Assembly (NCBI GenBank): GCA_050946655.1
Contig: JBMNVE010000012.1
Span: 1-35,966, forward strand
Direction of reading: 5' to 3'
Length of the DNA: 35,966 nt
Source: JAXGRD01 sp050946655
GTDB taxonomy: Bacteria; Bacillota; Clostridia; Peptostreptococcales; Anaerovoracaceae
The notes under the pieces are model-generated. The model saw only the letters and a program-made list of their open reading frames with translations. It was not told the origin of the DNA and searched no databases. Position numbers and translations under genes: made by a program. How positions within the stretch are numbered: the first letter of the stretch is position 1; each line of letters begins with the position of its first letter. Shown in pieces: positions 1 through 7,582 of the stretch.

Positions 1-33
1 AGTTAATTACTCCTACATGCTCATGTTGGATCG

Positions 34-65
34 AAAAACTAACGAGCAGTCAGCCTGCTCGTTAG
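34..65 (-). terminator. Rho-independent terminator of the symporter operon
   Basis: A perfect 11-bp inverted repeat (CTAACGAGCAG and its complement, 39-49 and 55-65) with a 5-nt loop is followed, reading on the minus strand, by a run of five T (complement of 34-38). It lies about 75 bp past the stop codon of the symporter gene, so it most likely ends the hydrolase-symporter transcript. It is the strongest hairpin near the left edge. Confidence 0.85.
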
Positions 66-139
66 AAAAAATACTTGTTATATTTTTGTGGATTTTAGGC
101 CCCACCCCAACATTTGACATAGAGCCTGTAAAAAGGGGT

Positions 140-1906
140 TTAACTTAGTTTTTCCTGATTCTTAAAGTCCTTTACAAGGCCATATATATCCCTTGTTCCC
201 AGGATACCCAGCAGGAGAACCATTACAATGCCCATAATGACGGAAAGCCAGATCAGTGCTGTTCCGGCTGCCACGTTCTGGAACACGAATGCGAGCAGGA
301 AGTGGAGAATAAAGACGGTGAATACGAAGATCCAAAACGCCTTCATATAAGTCTTTGATGCGCCCAGCCATCCGAAGAAGCCCTTCTTAATGGCCGGATC
401 ATTGATGTTCTGCATCATTTCTCTTCCCAGGTCGAAATAATGTGTTCTCCTTGAAGCTTCATAATTGGCTTTCGTCACCAGGGAAATGATGATCATCAAG
501 GGTATGGAGACGAACATGCCGATATGTGCAGCGTGGAAACCGTGGATGATCGTGCCCGGACTTCCTGTGGTGATCCAAGCATATACAGCCCAGGAGAAGG
601 CAGCGATCATGCCGCCGATACAGGATGCCATCGCACCTGCAGTTGTGGCTCTTCTCCAGAACCAAGCGGACATGATGGGGGCAAACAAGCCTGACACGAC
701 CAAAGCCTGTGCAAGTACCCAGAGGGGAACCAGTATGGGCAGCCACAGTGCGCAAACGATGCCGAAGACAATGACCAAGAAGACAGAGACACGGCTGGCT
801 ATGAGCATTTGGTTAGGTGTAGCATTTTTCTTGAATACCATCTGGAACATGTCCCTTGTCACGATGGTGACGCCATTCATGGCAAAGGAAGAGCCACAGG
901 AGATAATGGTCATAAGTAAGCCTACCAGGATGAGCACAGCGATGCCGGCAGGCAGTTGAGAAGTGGAGAACCAAACATAGAAACCGTCAGGCGAAAGTCC
1001 TTCAGGTACATCTAGTATCTGTGTAGCTGCTCCTACAGCAATTGCCATTCCAGCCAGGAAGGGAAGTACGTTGTAGTAGGATCCGCCTAGAATAGCAAGC
1101 TGCGCGTTGGAACTTACTCGAGGCGTCTCTCCGACATATGCCCACATATATCCCCAGGGATCCACCAGATAGAAGAGCCCCAAGGTCAGGAGCCAAGTGG
1201 AAACCTGATTGAAGTCGATATCCCATACGGATAGGAAGGAAGCGGGTAGGGTGGCTTGCATCTGTGCATACACCTCATTTGGATTGCCAAGGATTTTAAA
1301 TGCAGCCAAGGCGAAGAGGAGGATGCCCACCGATTGGAACAAACTTTGGATCAATTGGTTGACCATTGCAGAGTACTGTCCGCCGGTGATCATATACAGC
1401 AGAATAACCAGGGAAGAAATGATGACTCCCACCGGTAGGGTCAGGCCGAGAACCACATTTAGCGCCACGGCGATTGCCAGGAATTGCATACCTGTCAAGA
1501 TTCCAGGCCTGAGGAAAGAGCATAGGGCAACAGGAAGACGCATACATTCCCCGTATCTTGCACAGGCAAAGTCGGATATAGTCACCGCACCTGTGGTTCT
1601 GCCGAAGTAGTTCAGCCTTCTTGCAAATAATACGATAAATAACGTGGTAAAGAAGATGAGGAACATGGATGTCCACATCTGTCCGATGCCGCCGGTGTAT
1701 CCGATACCCGTGTATCCGGACACACTGGCTCCGCCTACGGTTCCGCCCAGGTAGGCGCATGCAAGGAGCCAGAAGGGCGCTTTTCTGCCGGCCAAAAGGA
1801 AGTCTTCTGACGATTTGACCATCTTTTTGAACCAGATGCCCAGTAGGATAAAGATAATGACCATGATGACGAGAATTACTGCAGTTGCAATCATAATACC
1901 ATTCAT
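140..1906 (-). CDS. Sodium:solute symporter (SSS) family transporter
   Basis: A 588-residue, very hydrophobic protein with roughly 13 predicted membrane helices. The N-terminal region is Gly/Ser/Thr-rich (GGTVGGASVSGYTG, about residues 54-67), as in the Na+-coupled SSS/SLC5 family, and a further small-residue helix (SCGSSFAMNGVTI) follows near residue 340. Length is at the upper end for the family. Translation starts at ATG 1906, nine bases after an AAGGAG site. It lies 97 bp downstream of the M20 hydrolase on the same strand and before the terminator at 34-65, so it probably imports that enzyme's substrate or a related amide or ureide. The family is clear. The substrate cannot be read from the sequence, as SSS members carry sugars, amino acids, vitamins, urea or organic acids. 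Confidence 0.85.
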   Translation of the reverse strand: MNGIMIATAVILVIMVIIFILLGIWFKKMVKSSEDFLLAGRKAPFWLLACAYLGGTVGGASVSGYTGIGYTGGIGQMWTSMFLIFFTTLFIVLFARRLNYFGRTTGAVTISDFACARYGECMRLPVALCSFLRPGILTGMQFLAIAVALNVVLGLTLPVGVIISSLVILLYMITGGQYSAMVNQLIQSLFQSVGILLFALAAFKILGNPNEVYAQMQATLPASFLSVWDIDFNQVSTWLLTLGLFYLVDPWGYMWAYVGETPRVSSNAQLAILGGSYYNVLPFLAGMAIAVGAATQILDVPEGLSPDGFYVWFSTSQLPAGIAVLILVGLLMTIISCGSSFAMNGVTIVTRDMFQMVFKKNATPNQMLIASRVSVFLVIVFGIVCALWLPILVPLWVLAQALVVSGLFAPIMSAWFWRRATTAGAMASCIGGMIAAFSWAVYAWITTGSPGTIIHGFHAAHIGMFVSIPLMIIISLVTKANYEASRRTHYFDLGREMMQNINDPAIKKGFFGWLGASKTYMKAFWIFVFTVFILHFLLAFVFQNVAAGTALIWLSVIMGIVMVLLLGILGTRDIYGLVKDFKNQEKLS

Positions 1907-1966
1907 ACGTGCTTTCTCCTTTCAATTGAATTTGATTGAGTGATAAGAGAGATAAGTTTTTTTTGA

Positions 1967-1994
1967 ATCATCTAACCCAAAAATGAATTGTCAA
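1967..1994 (-). promoter_or_regulatory. Possible sigma-A promoter for the symporter gene
   Basis: On the minus strand a consensus TTGACA (1989-1994) is followed after 16 bases by GATGAT (1967-1972), which matches TATAAT at four positions. It could give the symporter a basal promoter apart from the sigma-54 promoter of the hydrolase. The -10 is poor, so this is tentative. The rest of the 97-bp gap holds only the ribosome binding site. Confidence 0.3.
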
Positions 1995-2003
1995 AGCTCC
2001 CCG

Positions 2004-3227
2004 CTATTTTTCGTCGATTTCCAAAATGACATCTGTAAGCACTTCAACGCCGGCTACCAAGTCTGACCACTTTGTGTCTTCTTGAGGACAATGGCTCATT
2101 CCCTTTATACTGGGCACAAAAATCATGCCGGTGGGGATAATGTCCGCAATAAACACTGCGTCATGGCCGGCTCCCGATGTGATTTCCATTGCTTTTAAGT
2201 TGCGCTTTTTTGCGGCATTTTCCACGGCATCTACAACGAGGGGATGGAAGTGGACCGGATCAGCCTTCCAATACCGTTCAATTACCGCGTCTCCTGAACA
2301 TTCTTTGGCTGTAGCGTAGATCAGTTCTTTCACATCGGACTCCATCCTGTTCAGATCATCGTTGTTATCGTGCCGCATGTCGATGCTGAAATATACTTCT
2401 CCGGGAACGATATTTTTGCTGGCGGGTTTTGCATGGATGATCCCCATAGTGATCACGGCAGGATCCTCATATTCGAGGATTTTATCCCTCAGTTTCAGCA
2501 TGATTTCTGACGCGATCATCAACGCATCTTTTCGGTAAGCCATGGGCGTAGTTCCGGCATGATTAGCCTCTCCCATAATGGTAACATCCAGTCCGGTGAT
2601 CCCCAATGCTCCCTTTACGATACCGATGCTCAGGCCTTTTTCATCCAGCACAGGCCCTTGTTCAATGTGAGGTTCAATATAGGCCTTGGCATCCTTTAAA
2701 CGATTCTTCTCTTCACCGTAATAGCCGATGCTTTTCAGCGCTTCCAAATACTTTATTCCATCGGTGTCTTCAATATCATGGACCCAGGAAGTCTGAAATT
2801 TTCCGGCAACAGCACCGCTGGCCAGCATAGGAGGAACAAAGCGAGCGCCTTCTTCGTTTGTCCAGTTGATGAGCATAAGTGGACTCTTTGTCTTTATCCC
2901 CTGATCCTTTAGCATGCAGATGGACTCCAGACCGGCCATCACACCGTAAAGACCATCATATTTACCGCCATTTGGCTGGGTGTCACCATGAGATCCGATG
3001 CATATAGGCAAGGCATCAGGATCTTCTCCCGGCAGGATGCCGTACATGGTTCCCAAATCATCAACCCTGACTTCCATGCCAGCATCTACCATCCACTTCT
3101 TTAAATACTCTCGTCCTTTCTTGTCTGCCTCTGTCAAAGCCAGTCGCATCATTCCGCCTTCTTGGGTTACGGCAATGGTGTTCATTGCCTCAAACCTCTC
3201 CTTTAACCTAGACTCATTTACCTTCAT
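2004..3227 (-). CDS. Zn-dependent M20-family hydrolase (N-carbamoyl amino acid hydrolase / allantoate amidohydrolase type)
   Basis: A 407-residue metallohydrolase. Metal-site motifs are GSHGDTQPNGGKYDG (residues 78-92, giving His80 and Asp91), the NEEG pair (Glu125/126), IEPHIEQGP (His187) and SHCPQEDT (His379). ANHAGTTPM (221-229) is the substrate/dimer motif typical of the hydantoinase/carbamoylase branch. These enzymes hydrolyse N-carbamoyl amino acids, allantoate or ureidoglycine-like compounds to release ammonia and CO2. The frame is open upstream to 3413, but ATG 3227 is chosen because AAAGGAGAAG lies just before it and the family N-terminus begins there. It follows a sigma-54 promoter and a sigma-54 activator gene and precedes a symporter, so it probably works in inducible nitrogen or amino-acid-derivative catabolism. 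The exact substrate is unknown. Confidence 0.85.
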   Translation of the reverse strand: MKVNESRLKERFEAMNTIAVTQEGGMMRLALTEADKKGREYLKKWMVDAGMEVRVDDLGTMYGILPGEDPDALPICIGSHGDTQPNGGKYDGLYGVMAGLESICMLKDQGIKTKSPLMLINWTNEEGARFVPPMLASGAVAGKFQTSWVHDIEDTDGIKYLEALKSIGYYGEEKNRLKDAKAYIEPHIEQGPVLDEKGLSIGIVKGALGITGLDVTIMGEANHAGTTPMAYRKDALMIASEIMLKLRDKILEYEDPAVITMGIIHAKPASKNIVPGEVYFSIDMRHDNNDDLNRMESDVKELIYATAKECSGDAVIERYWKADPVHFHPLVVDAVENAAKKRNLKAMEITSGAGHDAVFIADIIPTGMIFVPSIKGMSHCPQEDTKWSDLVAGVEVLTDVILEIDEK

Positions 3228-3289
3228 TCCTTCTCCTTTCCGAATATAAGCATGAATTGCCCCGATCAGCAAATCGCAAATATACAAGA

Positions 3290-3304
3290 GCAAAATCGGT
3301 GCCA
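3290..3304 (-). promoter_or_regulatory. Sigma-54 (-24/-12) promoter of the hydrolase-symporter operon
   Basis: The minus strand reads TGGCAC, five bases, then TTGC, a near-perfect match to the RpoN consensus with GG and GC separated by exactly 10 bases. Transcription would start about 12 bases further on, near 3278, leaving a leader of about 50 nt before ATG 3227. The gene immediately upstream encodes a sigma-54 activator with an intact GAFTGA loop, which makes the assignment mutually consistent. Confidence 0.85.
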
Positions 3305-3352
3305 CATTTAGAGGTTTGAAGACGGTTATGTATTTTATTAAACAGATATGAT

Positions 3353-3381
3353 TGAAATTGCAGGGGTTTAAGCAGTTTTCA
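3353..3381. promoter_or_regulatory. Candidate enhancer (UAS) for the sigma-54 activator
   Basis: An imperfect inverted repeat, TGAAATTGC (3353-3361) against GCAGTTTTCA (3372-3381), lies about 50-75 bp upstream of the -24 element, in the 241-bp gap 3228-3468 between hydrolase and regulator. A looser direct repeat of GGTTTGA / GGTTTAA (starting 3313 and 3365) is spaced 52 bp, close to five helical turns. Either could bind the TyrR-like helix-turn-helix of the activator. This rests on position and symmetry only. Confidence 0.3.
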
Positions 3382-3468
3382 TACAGCGGAACGATGAAGA
3401 TAGGAAAAACCACATCATCATATTATAGGGTAAAATCGAAGGGAGTAAGTACAAAATGAATTATACCG

Positions 3469-4971
3469 CTATTCTTGCACATATTTTTTGATTTTCCGAT
3501 GAGCGGAAGTTTGACTGATATTCAGTTCTTCCGCTACCTTGTAGCTGCTTTGATGTTTAGAAAATGATTGCTTGATGATCTCTTTCTCCAACTCTTCCAA
3601 TAGCTTCTTCAGAGACTTACCCTGATTGCCGATGACCTGGCGCAGTAAAGGTAAATCATCGTGGAAGTCGGGCATCTCCATAAACCGGCTTTTCTTCTTG
3701 CCCTTATTGCTTACCACAAGTCGTTCGATATAATTCTCCAGCTCCCGCATGTTGCCGGGCCAGGGATATTCTTTCATTCCGGTGAGAATATTGTCGTCTA
3801 GGGTGACATCCTTTCCGTATTTTTGATTATAGATCCTTAGGAAGTATTTTGCTCCGGCTTCGATGTCATCTATCCGTTCCCTGAGAGGGGGAATCTTTAT
3901 GGGAATAACGTTTAATCGATAAAACAGATCTGCACGAAAAAGACCTTCATCCACGAGTTTTTCCAAATTTTTGTTGCTGGCTGCAATGATCCGTGCATCT
4001 ACATAGATTTCTTTCGTCCCACCAACGCGGACGATTTTTTTGTTTTGGATATAGTGAAGAAGTTTGACTTGGAGCAAGAGAGGCAGGTCGTTGATTTCAT
4101 CAAAAAGAATGGTACCCTTGTCCGCCATTTCGATTAGGCCTTTCTTCCCCTTAGCTCGTGCTCCCGTAAAAGCCCCTGAGTCATATCCGAAAAGCTCGGA
4201 CTCCAACAGAGTTTCAGGAATTGCACCACAGTTGATCTCGATCAACTTGTGCTTTCCTCGCACCCCGTTATTATGGATGTACTTGGTCATGACGCCCTTG
4301 CCCACGCCGGTCTCCCCGGAAAGAAGGATATTGGAGTCCGTATCAATGACATGGTCTACCATGGATTTGATATCCTGCATGACGGAACTTTGGCAAATCA
4401 TCTCATGATGAGGGATGTTATCTTCTTGACAGTTTTCTTTCTCATTTGTGTCCCGATTTGAATATTGAACGATTTTATTGATTTCGTCCAATCTCTTTGC
4501 ATTGGAAACTGCCCCCAACATATTTCCGTCGGGGTCAAAGATGGGCGCACCGGTGACTACCGTTTCTTTCTTGTTTTCTCCCATCTGGACGATGGTTACG
4601 CTCTTCTTTTCTTTTAACGTGATCCCGTTTACTGACGGTCTGAAATAGCCTCGTTTTTCCAGCTCATACACACTGACGCCCAGCGCTTTTTTTCTATCCA
4701 CGCCTGTTGTGTGCTGGAAAGCGGGATTCATCCGCAAGACGATGCCATCTTTATTGGTGACCACAATGCTGTCGGGACATGCCTCAAGAACATAGTTGGA
4801 AAACAGGTTGACGGATAGGAGTTTGTCAAGATTAATAAGCACCGTTTCAGGATCGTCTCCCTCTTCAAAATGAAGCTCTTTCCAGTTATCGGCATAGCCC
4901 ATTTCCATCAATAATTTGCGATGGATTTCCAATTTTTCCTGTATGAGCAGGACAGCTTCTTTATATTCCAT
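3469..4971 (-). CDS. Sigma-54-dependent transcriptional activator with PAS sensor domain
   Basis: A 500-residue enhancer-binding protein. After an N-terminal helical stretch, a PAS domain spans about residues 55-165 (CPDSIVVTNKDGIVLRMNPAF). The AAA+ domain (about 190-420) has Walker A GETGVGKG (219-226), the sigma-54-contacting GAFTGA loop (266-271) and Walker B ILFDEIN (288-294). The C-terminus (about 455-500) is a helix-turn-helix reminiscent of TyrR. There is no phosphoreceiver domain, so activity is probably set by a ligand bound to the PAS domain rather than by a kinase. ATG 4971 has an AAGGAG site. It lies upstream of a sigma-54 promoter (3290-3304) and divergent from two dehydrogenase genes, so it is the likely local regulator of this catabolic cluster. 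Confidence 0.92.
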   Translation of the reverse strand: MEYKEAVLLIQEKLEIHRKLLMEMGYADNWKELHFEEGDDPETVLINLDKLLSVNLFSNYVLEACPDSIVVTNKDGIVLRMNPAFQHTTGVDRKKALGVSVYELEKRGYFRPSVNGITLKEKKSVTIVQMGENKKETVVTGAPIFDPDGNMLGAVSNAKRLDEINKIVQYSNRDTNEKENCQEDNIPHHEMICQSSVMQDIKSMVDHVIDTDSNILLSGETGVGKGVMTKYIHNNGVRGKHKLIEINCGAIPETLLESELFGYDSGAFTGARAKGKKGLIEMADKGTILFDEINDLPLLLQVKLLHYIQNKKIVRVGGTKEIYVDARIIAASNKNLEKLVDEGLFRADLFYRLNVIPIKIPPLRERIDDIEAGAKYFLRIYNQKYGKDVTLDDNILTGMKEYPWPGNMRELENYIERLVVSNKGKKKSRFMEMPDFHDDLPLLRQVIGNQGKSLKKLLEELEKEIIKQSFSKHQSSYKVAEELNISQTSAHRKIKKYVQE

Positions 4972-5058
4972 AGAAAACTCCTTGTAGAAAGTTGGACATC
5001 AAATCGTATACAGTCTATCAGATTTATTTGCCTTTTGAAATAATACATTTGAACCGTA

Positions 5059-5087
5059 TTGGAGTCCTTCAGAATTTGTGCTATATT
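5059..5087 (+). promoter_or_regulatory. Sigma-A promoter of the dehydrogenase operon
   Basis: TTGGAG (5059-5064), a 17-base spacer and TATATT (5082-5087) give a housekeeping promoter ending about 44 bp before the GTG start at 5131. I looked for a sigma-54 GG-N10-GC motif in the 159-bp gap 4972-5130 on this strand and found none, so the divergent dehydrogenase genes appear to use sigma-A even though the facing operon uses sigma-54. Confidence 0.55.
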
Positions 5088-5130
5088 AAAGGCTAGGAGA
5101 GAACAATGATCATGAGGAGGAAAAATCATC

Positions 5131-6504
5131 GTGGAAGACAATAGAAGTTACGAATATGTGATGGGGCTCATTGAAAAAGGGCGCATTGCACAAAGAGTTT
5201 TTGAGGAGAAGAGCCAAGAGGAAGTGGACCTGGCGGTTAAAGTGATCGGCAAGGCCGTGTATGACAATGCGGAGATGCTTGCGGAAATGGCTGTAGAAGA
5301 ATCGGGAATGGGGAATGTCCCGGACAAGATCGCCAAGAACAAGAGCAAGCCCAGCATCATCTGGAACAATTTAAAAGGTAAGGTTTCACGGGGCATTCTG
5401 GAGAGAGATGAGGCGACGGGAATTACAACGGTGGCCAAGCCTATGGGCGTGGTGGCAGCCATTACACCCTGTACCAATCCCATTGTGACCCCAATGAGCA
5501 ATGCCATGTTCGCACTTAAGTGCGGCAATGCCATTGTCATCACTCCTCATCATCGTGCTTTCAAATGCAGTACAAAAGCTGTGGAAGTGATGAATGCGGC
5601 ATTGGCGGAAGTCGGGATGCCGGAGAACTTGATCCAGATCGTAGGTGAACAGAATAGAGAAAATACCAGGAACCTCATCGAGAACGCCGATGTGGTAGTG
5701 GCCACCGGAGGTGCCGGGCTGGTAAAGGCCGCATACAGCTCAGGAAGGCCTGCGCTGGGTGTAGGTGCCGGCAACGTACAGTGCATCATCGATAAGGATT
5801 ATGATTACAAAGAAGCCGTGCCCAAGATCATTCTTGGCCGGACCTTTGACTACGGGATCATCTGTTCGGGCGAACAGTCCGCCATCTGTCACGAAGATCA
5901 TTTGGAAGATATCTTGAAGACCTTTGAAGCCAACGGCGCTTACGTCATAAGAGGCGGGGAAGAACTGGGCAAGATACGAAAGGCGCTCTTTGCCGACGGC
6001 AAGCCCAACCGCCATTCCGTGGGACAGTCTCCTGAAAAGATCGCGGAACTTGCCGGGATCACCATACCTGAAGGAACCAAGGTGATTTTGGCATGTGCTG
6101 AAGGCACAGGGGATGTAGATGAGCTGGGGAAAGAAAAAATGGCTCCAGTTCTGTCCATATATAAATACAAGACCTTTGAAGAAGCGGTGGAGATCGCCAA
6201 GGCCAACCTGGAATCGGAAGGGAAGGGCCACAGCGTTTGTATCCACTCCGACAACAGAGAAAATATCGAGTACGCGGGAAGAGAATTATCCGTTTCCAGA
6301 TTCGTCATCAATCAGGTGAGCGCTACCAGTGCCGGGGGCAGTTTCTTTAACGGTCTGGCGCCTACTAACACGCTGGGGTGCGGCTCTTGGGGGCACAACA
6401 GCATTTCTGAAAACCTGGACTACAAGCATCTAATGAACGTGTCCAGGATCGCTTACTATATGCCGAACAATGTTAAACCGACGGAGGAAGAACTTTGGAA
6501 ATAA
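5131..6504 (+). CDS. CoA-acylating aldehyde dehydrogenase (SauS/EutE-like)
   Basis: A 457-residue aldehyde dehydrogenase of the short, CoA-dependent acylating group. It converts an aldehyde, CoA and NAD(P)+ to an acyl-CoA, or runs in reverse. The catalytic Cys245 lies in FDYGIICSGEQS, equivalent to the FDNG-C-E-Q segment of AdhE/EutE-type enzymes. The cofactor-binding region is around ATGGAGLVKAAYSSGRPALGVGAGN (split here as residues about 190-214). The segment VEESGMGNVPDKIAKN resembles sulfoacetaldehyde/succinate-semialdehyde acylating dehydrogenases more than classical acetaldehyde enzymes, but the aldehyde is not determined. GTG 5131 is chosen because AGGAGG (5115-5120) precedes it and nearby ATGs are out of frame. 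Its stop overlaps the next gene. Confidence 0.85.
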   Translation: MEDNRSYEYVMGLIEKGRIAQRVFEEKSQEEVDLAVKVIGKAVYDNAEMLAEMAVEESGMGNVPDKIAKNKSKPSIIWNNLKGKVSRGILERDEATGITTVAKPMGVVAAITPCTNPIVTPMSNAMFALKCGNAIVITPHHRAFKCSTKAVEVMNAALAEVGMPENLIQIVGEQNRENTRNLIENADVVVATGGAGLVKAAYSSGRPALGVGAGNVQCIIDKDYDYKEAVPKIILGRTFDYGIICSGEQSAICHEDHLEDILKTFEANGAYVIRGGEELGKIRKALFADGKPNRHSVGQSPEKIAELAGITIPEGTKVILACAEGTGDVDELGKEKMAPVLSIYKYKTFEEAVEIAKANLESEGKGHSVCIHSDNRENIEYAGRELSVSRFVINQVSATSAGGSFFNGLAPTNTLGCGSWGHNSISENLDYKHLMNVSRIAYYMPNNVKPTEEELWK

Positions 6505-7580
6505 ACGAACACAGCGCTGCCGATTACGTCAGCTTTGAGGAACTACAGGTCTTTATTGAGAAGGCCCTGCAAAAGGCAGGGGTACCTGCGGCAGACGCGA
6601 CTATTTGTGCCGACGTGTTATTGGAAGCTGATAAAAACGGCTTTGATTCCCATGGGATGAATCGCTTAAAACCCATCTATATCGACAGGATACGTGACGG
6701 GATATTGAACCCGGTCACCGAGATGGAACTGGTAAAGGAATCCCCGACCACCGTGGTCATAGACGGACACAATGGCATGGGCATGGTGGTTTCCAACAAA
6801 ATCATGGACATGTGCATAGAAAAGGCAAAAAAATACGGGATCGCCATGGGAGCAGCTCGTAACTCCACCCACTACGGGTTTGCCGGTTACTATGCTTTGA
6901 AGGCGGTCCGCCAAGGACTCATTGGGATAACCGGTACCAATGCCAGACCTTCCATCGCGCCGACTTTCGGGGTAGAGAATATGCTGGGGACCAACCCTTT
7001 GACCTTCGGCTTTCCTACCGATGAAGACTTTCCCTTTCTTCTGGACTGCGCTACATCGGTGACCCAGAGGGGAAAGATCGAGTACTATGCCAGACGAGGA
7101 ATGGAAACACCGGAAGGCTTGGTAGTCGCCAATAACGGAGAGGCCCTAACGGACAGCGACGAGATCTTGCGCCGGCTGAAGGACGGCACGGCAGCCTTTA
7201 CTCCCCTGGGGGGGATCGGGGAAACCTTTGGTGGATATAAAGGCTACGGTTATGCCACGGTAGTGGAAATTCTGTCCGCTGCTCTGTCTGCGGGAAGCTT
7301 CCTAAAGGCCTTGTCCGGCTTTGACAAAGAAGGAAACAAGATCCCTTATCCTTTAGGCCATTTCTTCATCATCATCGATCCTGAGGCATTCTGCGGCCTT
7401 GAGGAGTTCAAGAAGATCGCAGGGGAAATCCTCAGGACCCTGAGAAATTCGGAAAAAGCCCCCGGGAACGAAAAGATATATACGGCAGGAGAGAAGGAAC
7501 ATTTGATCTTTTTGGAAAGACAGAAAAAGGGTCTTTATATATCTCCCTCTATTCGGGAAGACATGGAAGCCATGCTGTAA
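6495..7580 (+). CDS. Malate/L-lactate dehydrogenase family oxidoreductase (Ldh/ComC/AllD type)
   Basis: A 361-residue NAD(P)-dependent 2-hydroxyacid dehydrogenase of the Ldh_2 family, which includes malate, (R)-sulfolactate (ComC/SlcC), ureidoglycolate (AllD) and diketogulonate reductases. Diagnostic motifs are DSHGMNR (51-57), NSTHYGFAGYY (123-133), the NAD-binding segment GTNPLTFGFP and ATSVTQRGKIEYY. The C-terminal part is somewhat longer than many homologues. Translation starts at TTG 6495 behind GGAGG (6483-6487), overlapping the aldehyde dehydrogenase by 10 bp, so the two are translationally coupled and probably act on connected intermediates. Which hydroxyacid it uses is unknown. Pairing with a carbamoylase/allantoate-amidohydrolase-type enzyme makes a ureide possible, but that is inference. 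Confidence 0.85.
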   Translation: MEINEHSAADYVSFEELQVFIEKALQKAGVPAADATICADVLLEADKNGFDSHGMNRLKPIYIDRIRDGILNPVTEMELVKESPTTVVIDGHNGMGMVVSNKIMDMCIEKAKKYGIAMGAARNSTHYGFAGYYALKAVRQGLIGITGTNARPSIAPTFGVENMLGTNPLTFGFPTDEDFPFLLDCATSVTQRGKIEYYARRGMETPEGLVVANNGEALTDSDEILRRLKDGTAAFTPLGGIGETFGGYKGYGYATVVEILSAALSAGSFLKALSGFDKEGNKIPYPLGHFFIIIDPEAFCGLEEFKKIAGEILRTLRNSEKAPGNEKIYTAGEKEHLIFLERQKKGLYISPSIREDMEAML

Positions 7581-7582
7581 AA

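Noticed and set aside
465..959. Long open frame on the plus strand opposite the symporter
   Set aside because: It lies wholly inside the symporter gene, has no ribosome binding site and shows no family motif; it is a shadow frame.
4972..5130. A second sigma-54 promoter for the divergent dehydrogenase genes
   Set aside because: No GG-N10-GC pair with flanking consensus was found on the plus strand; a sigma-A promoter is present instead.
2004..7580. Assigning the cluster to allantoin degradation
   Set aside because: The hydrolase and the Ldh-family enzyme could be AllC- and AllD-like, but no allantoinase, ureidoglycine aminohydrolase or carbamoyltransferase is present, and the acylating dehydrogenase has no place in that route.
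5131..7580. Assigning the dehydrogenase pair to sulfoacetate or sulfolactate metabolism
   Set aside because: The families are compatible, but no CoA ligase, sulfite lyase or sulfonate transporter is nearby; resemblance alone is not enough.
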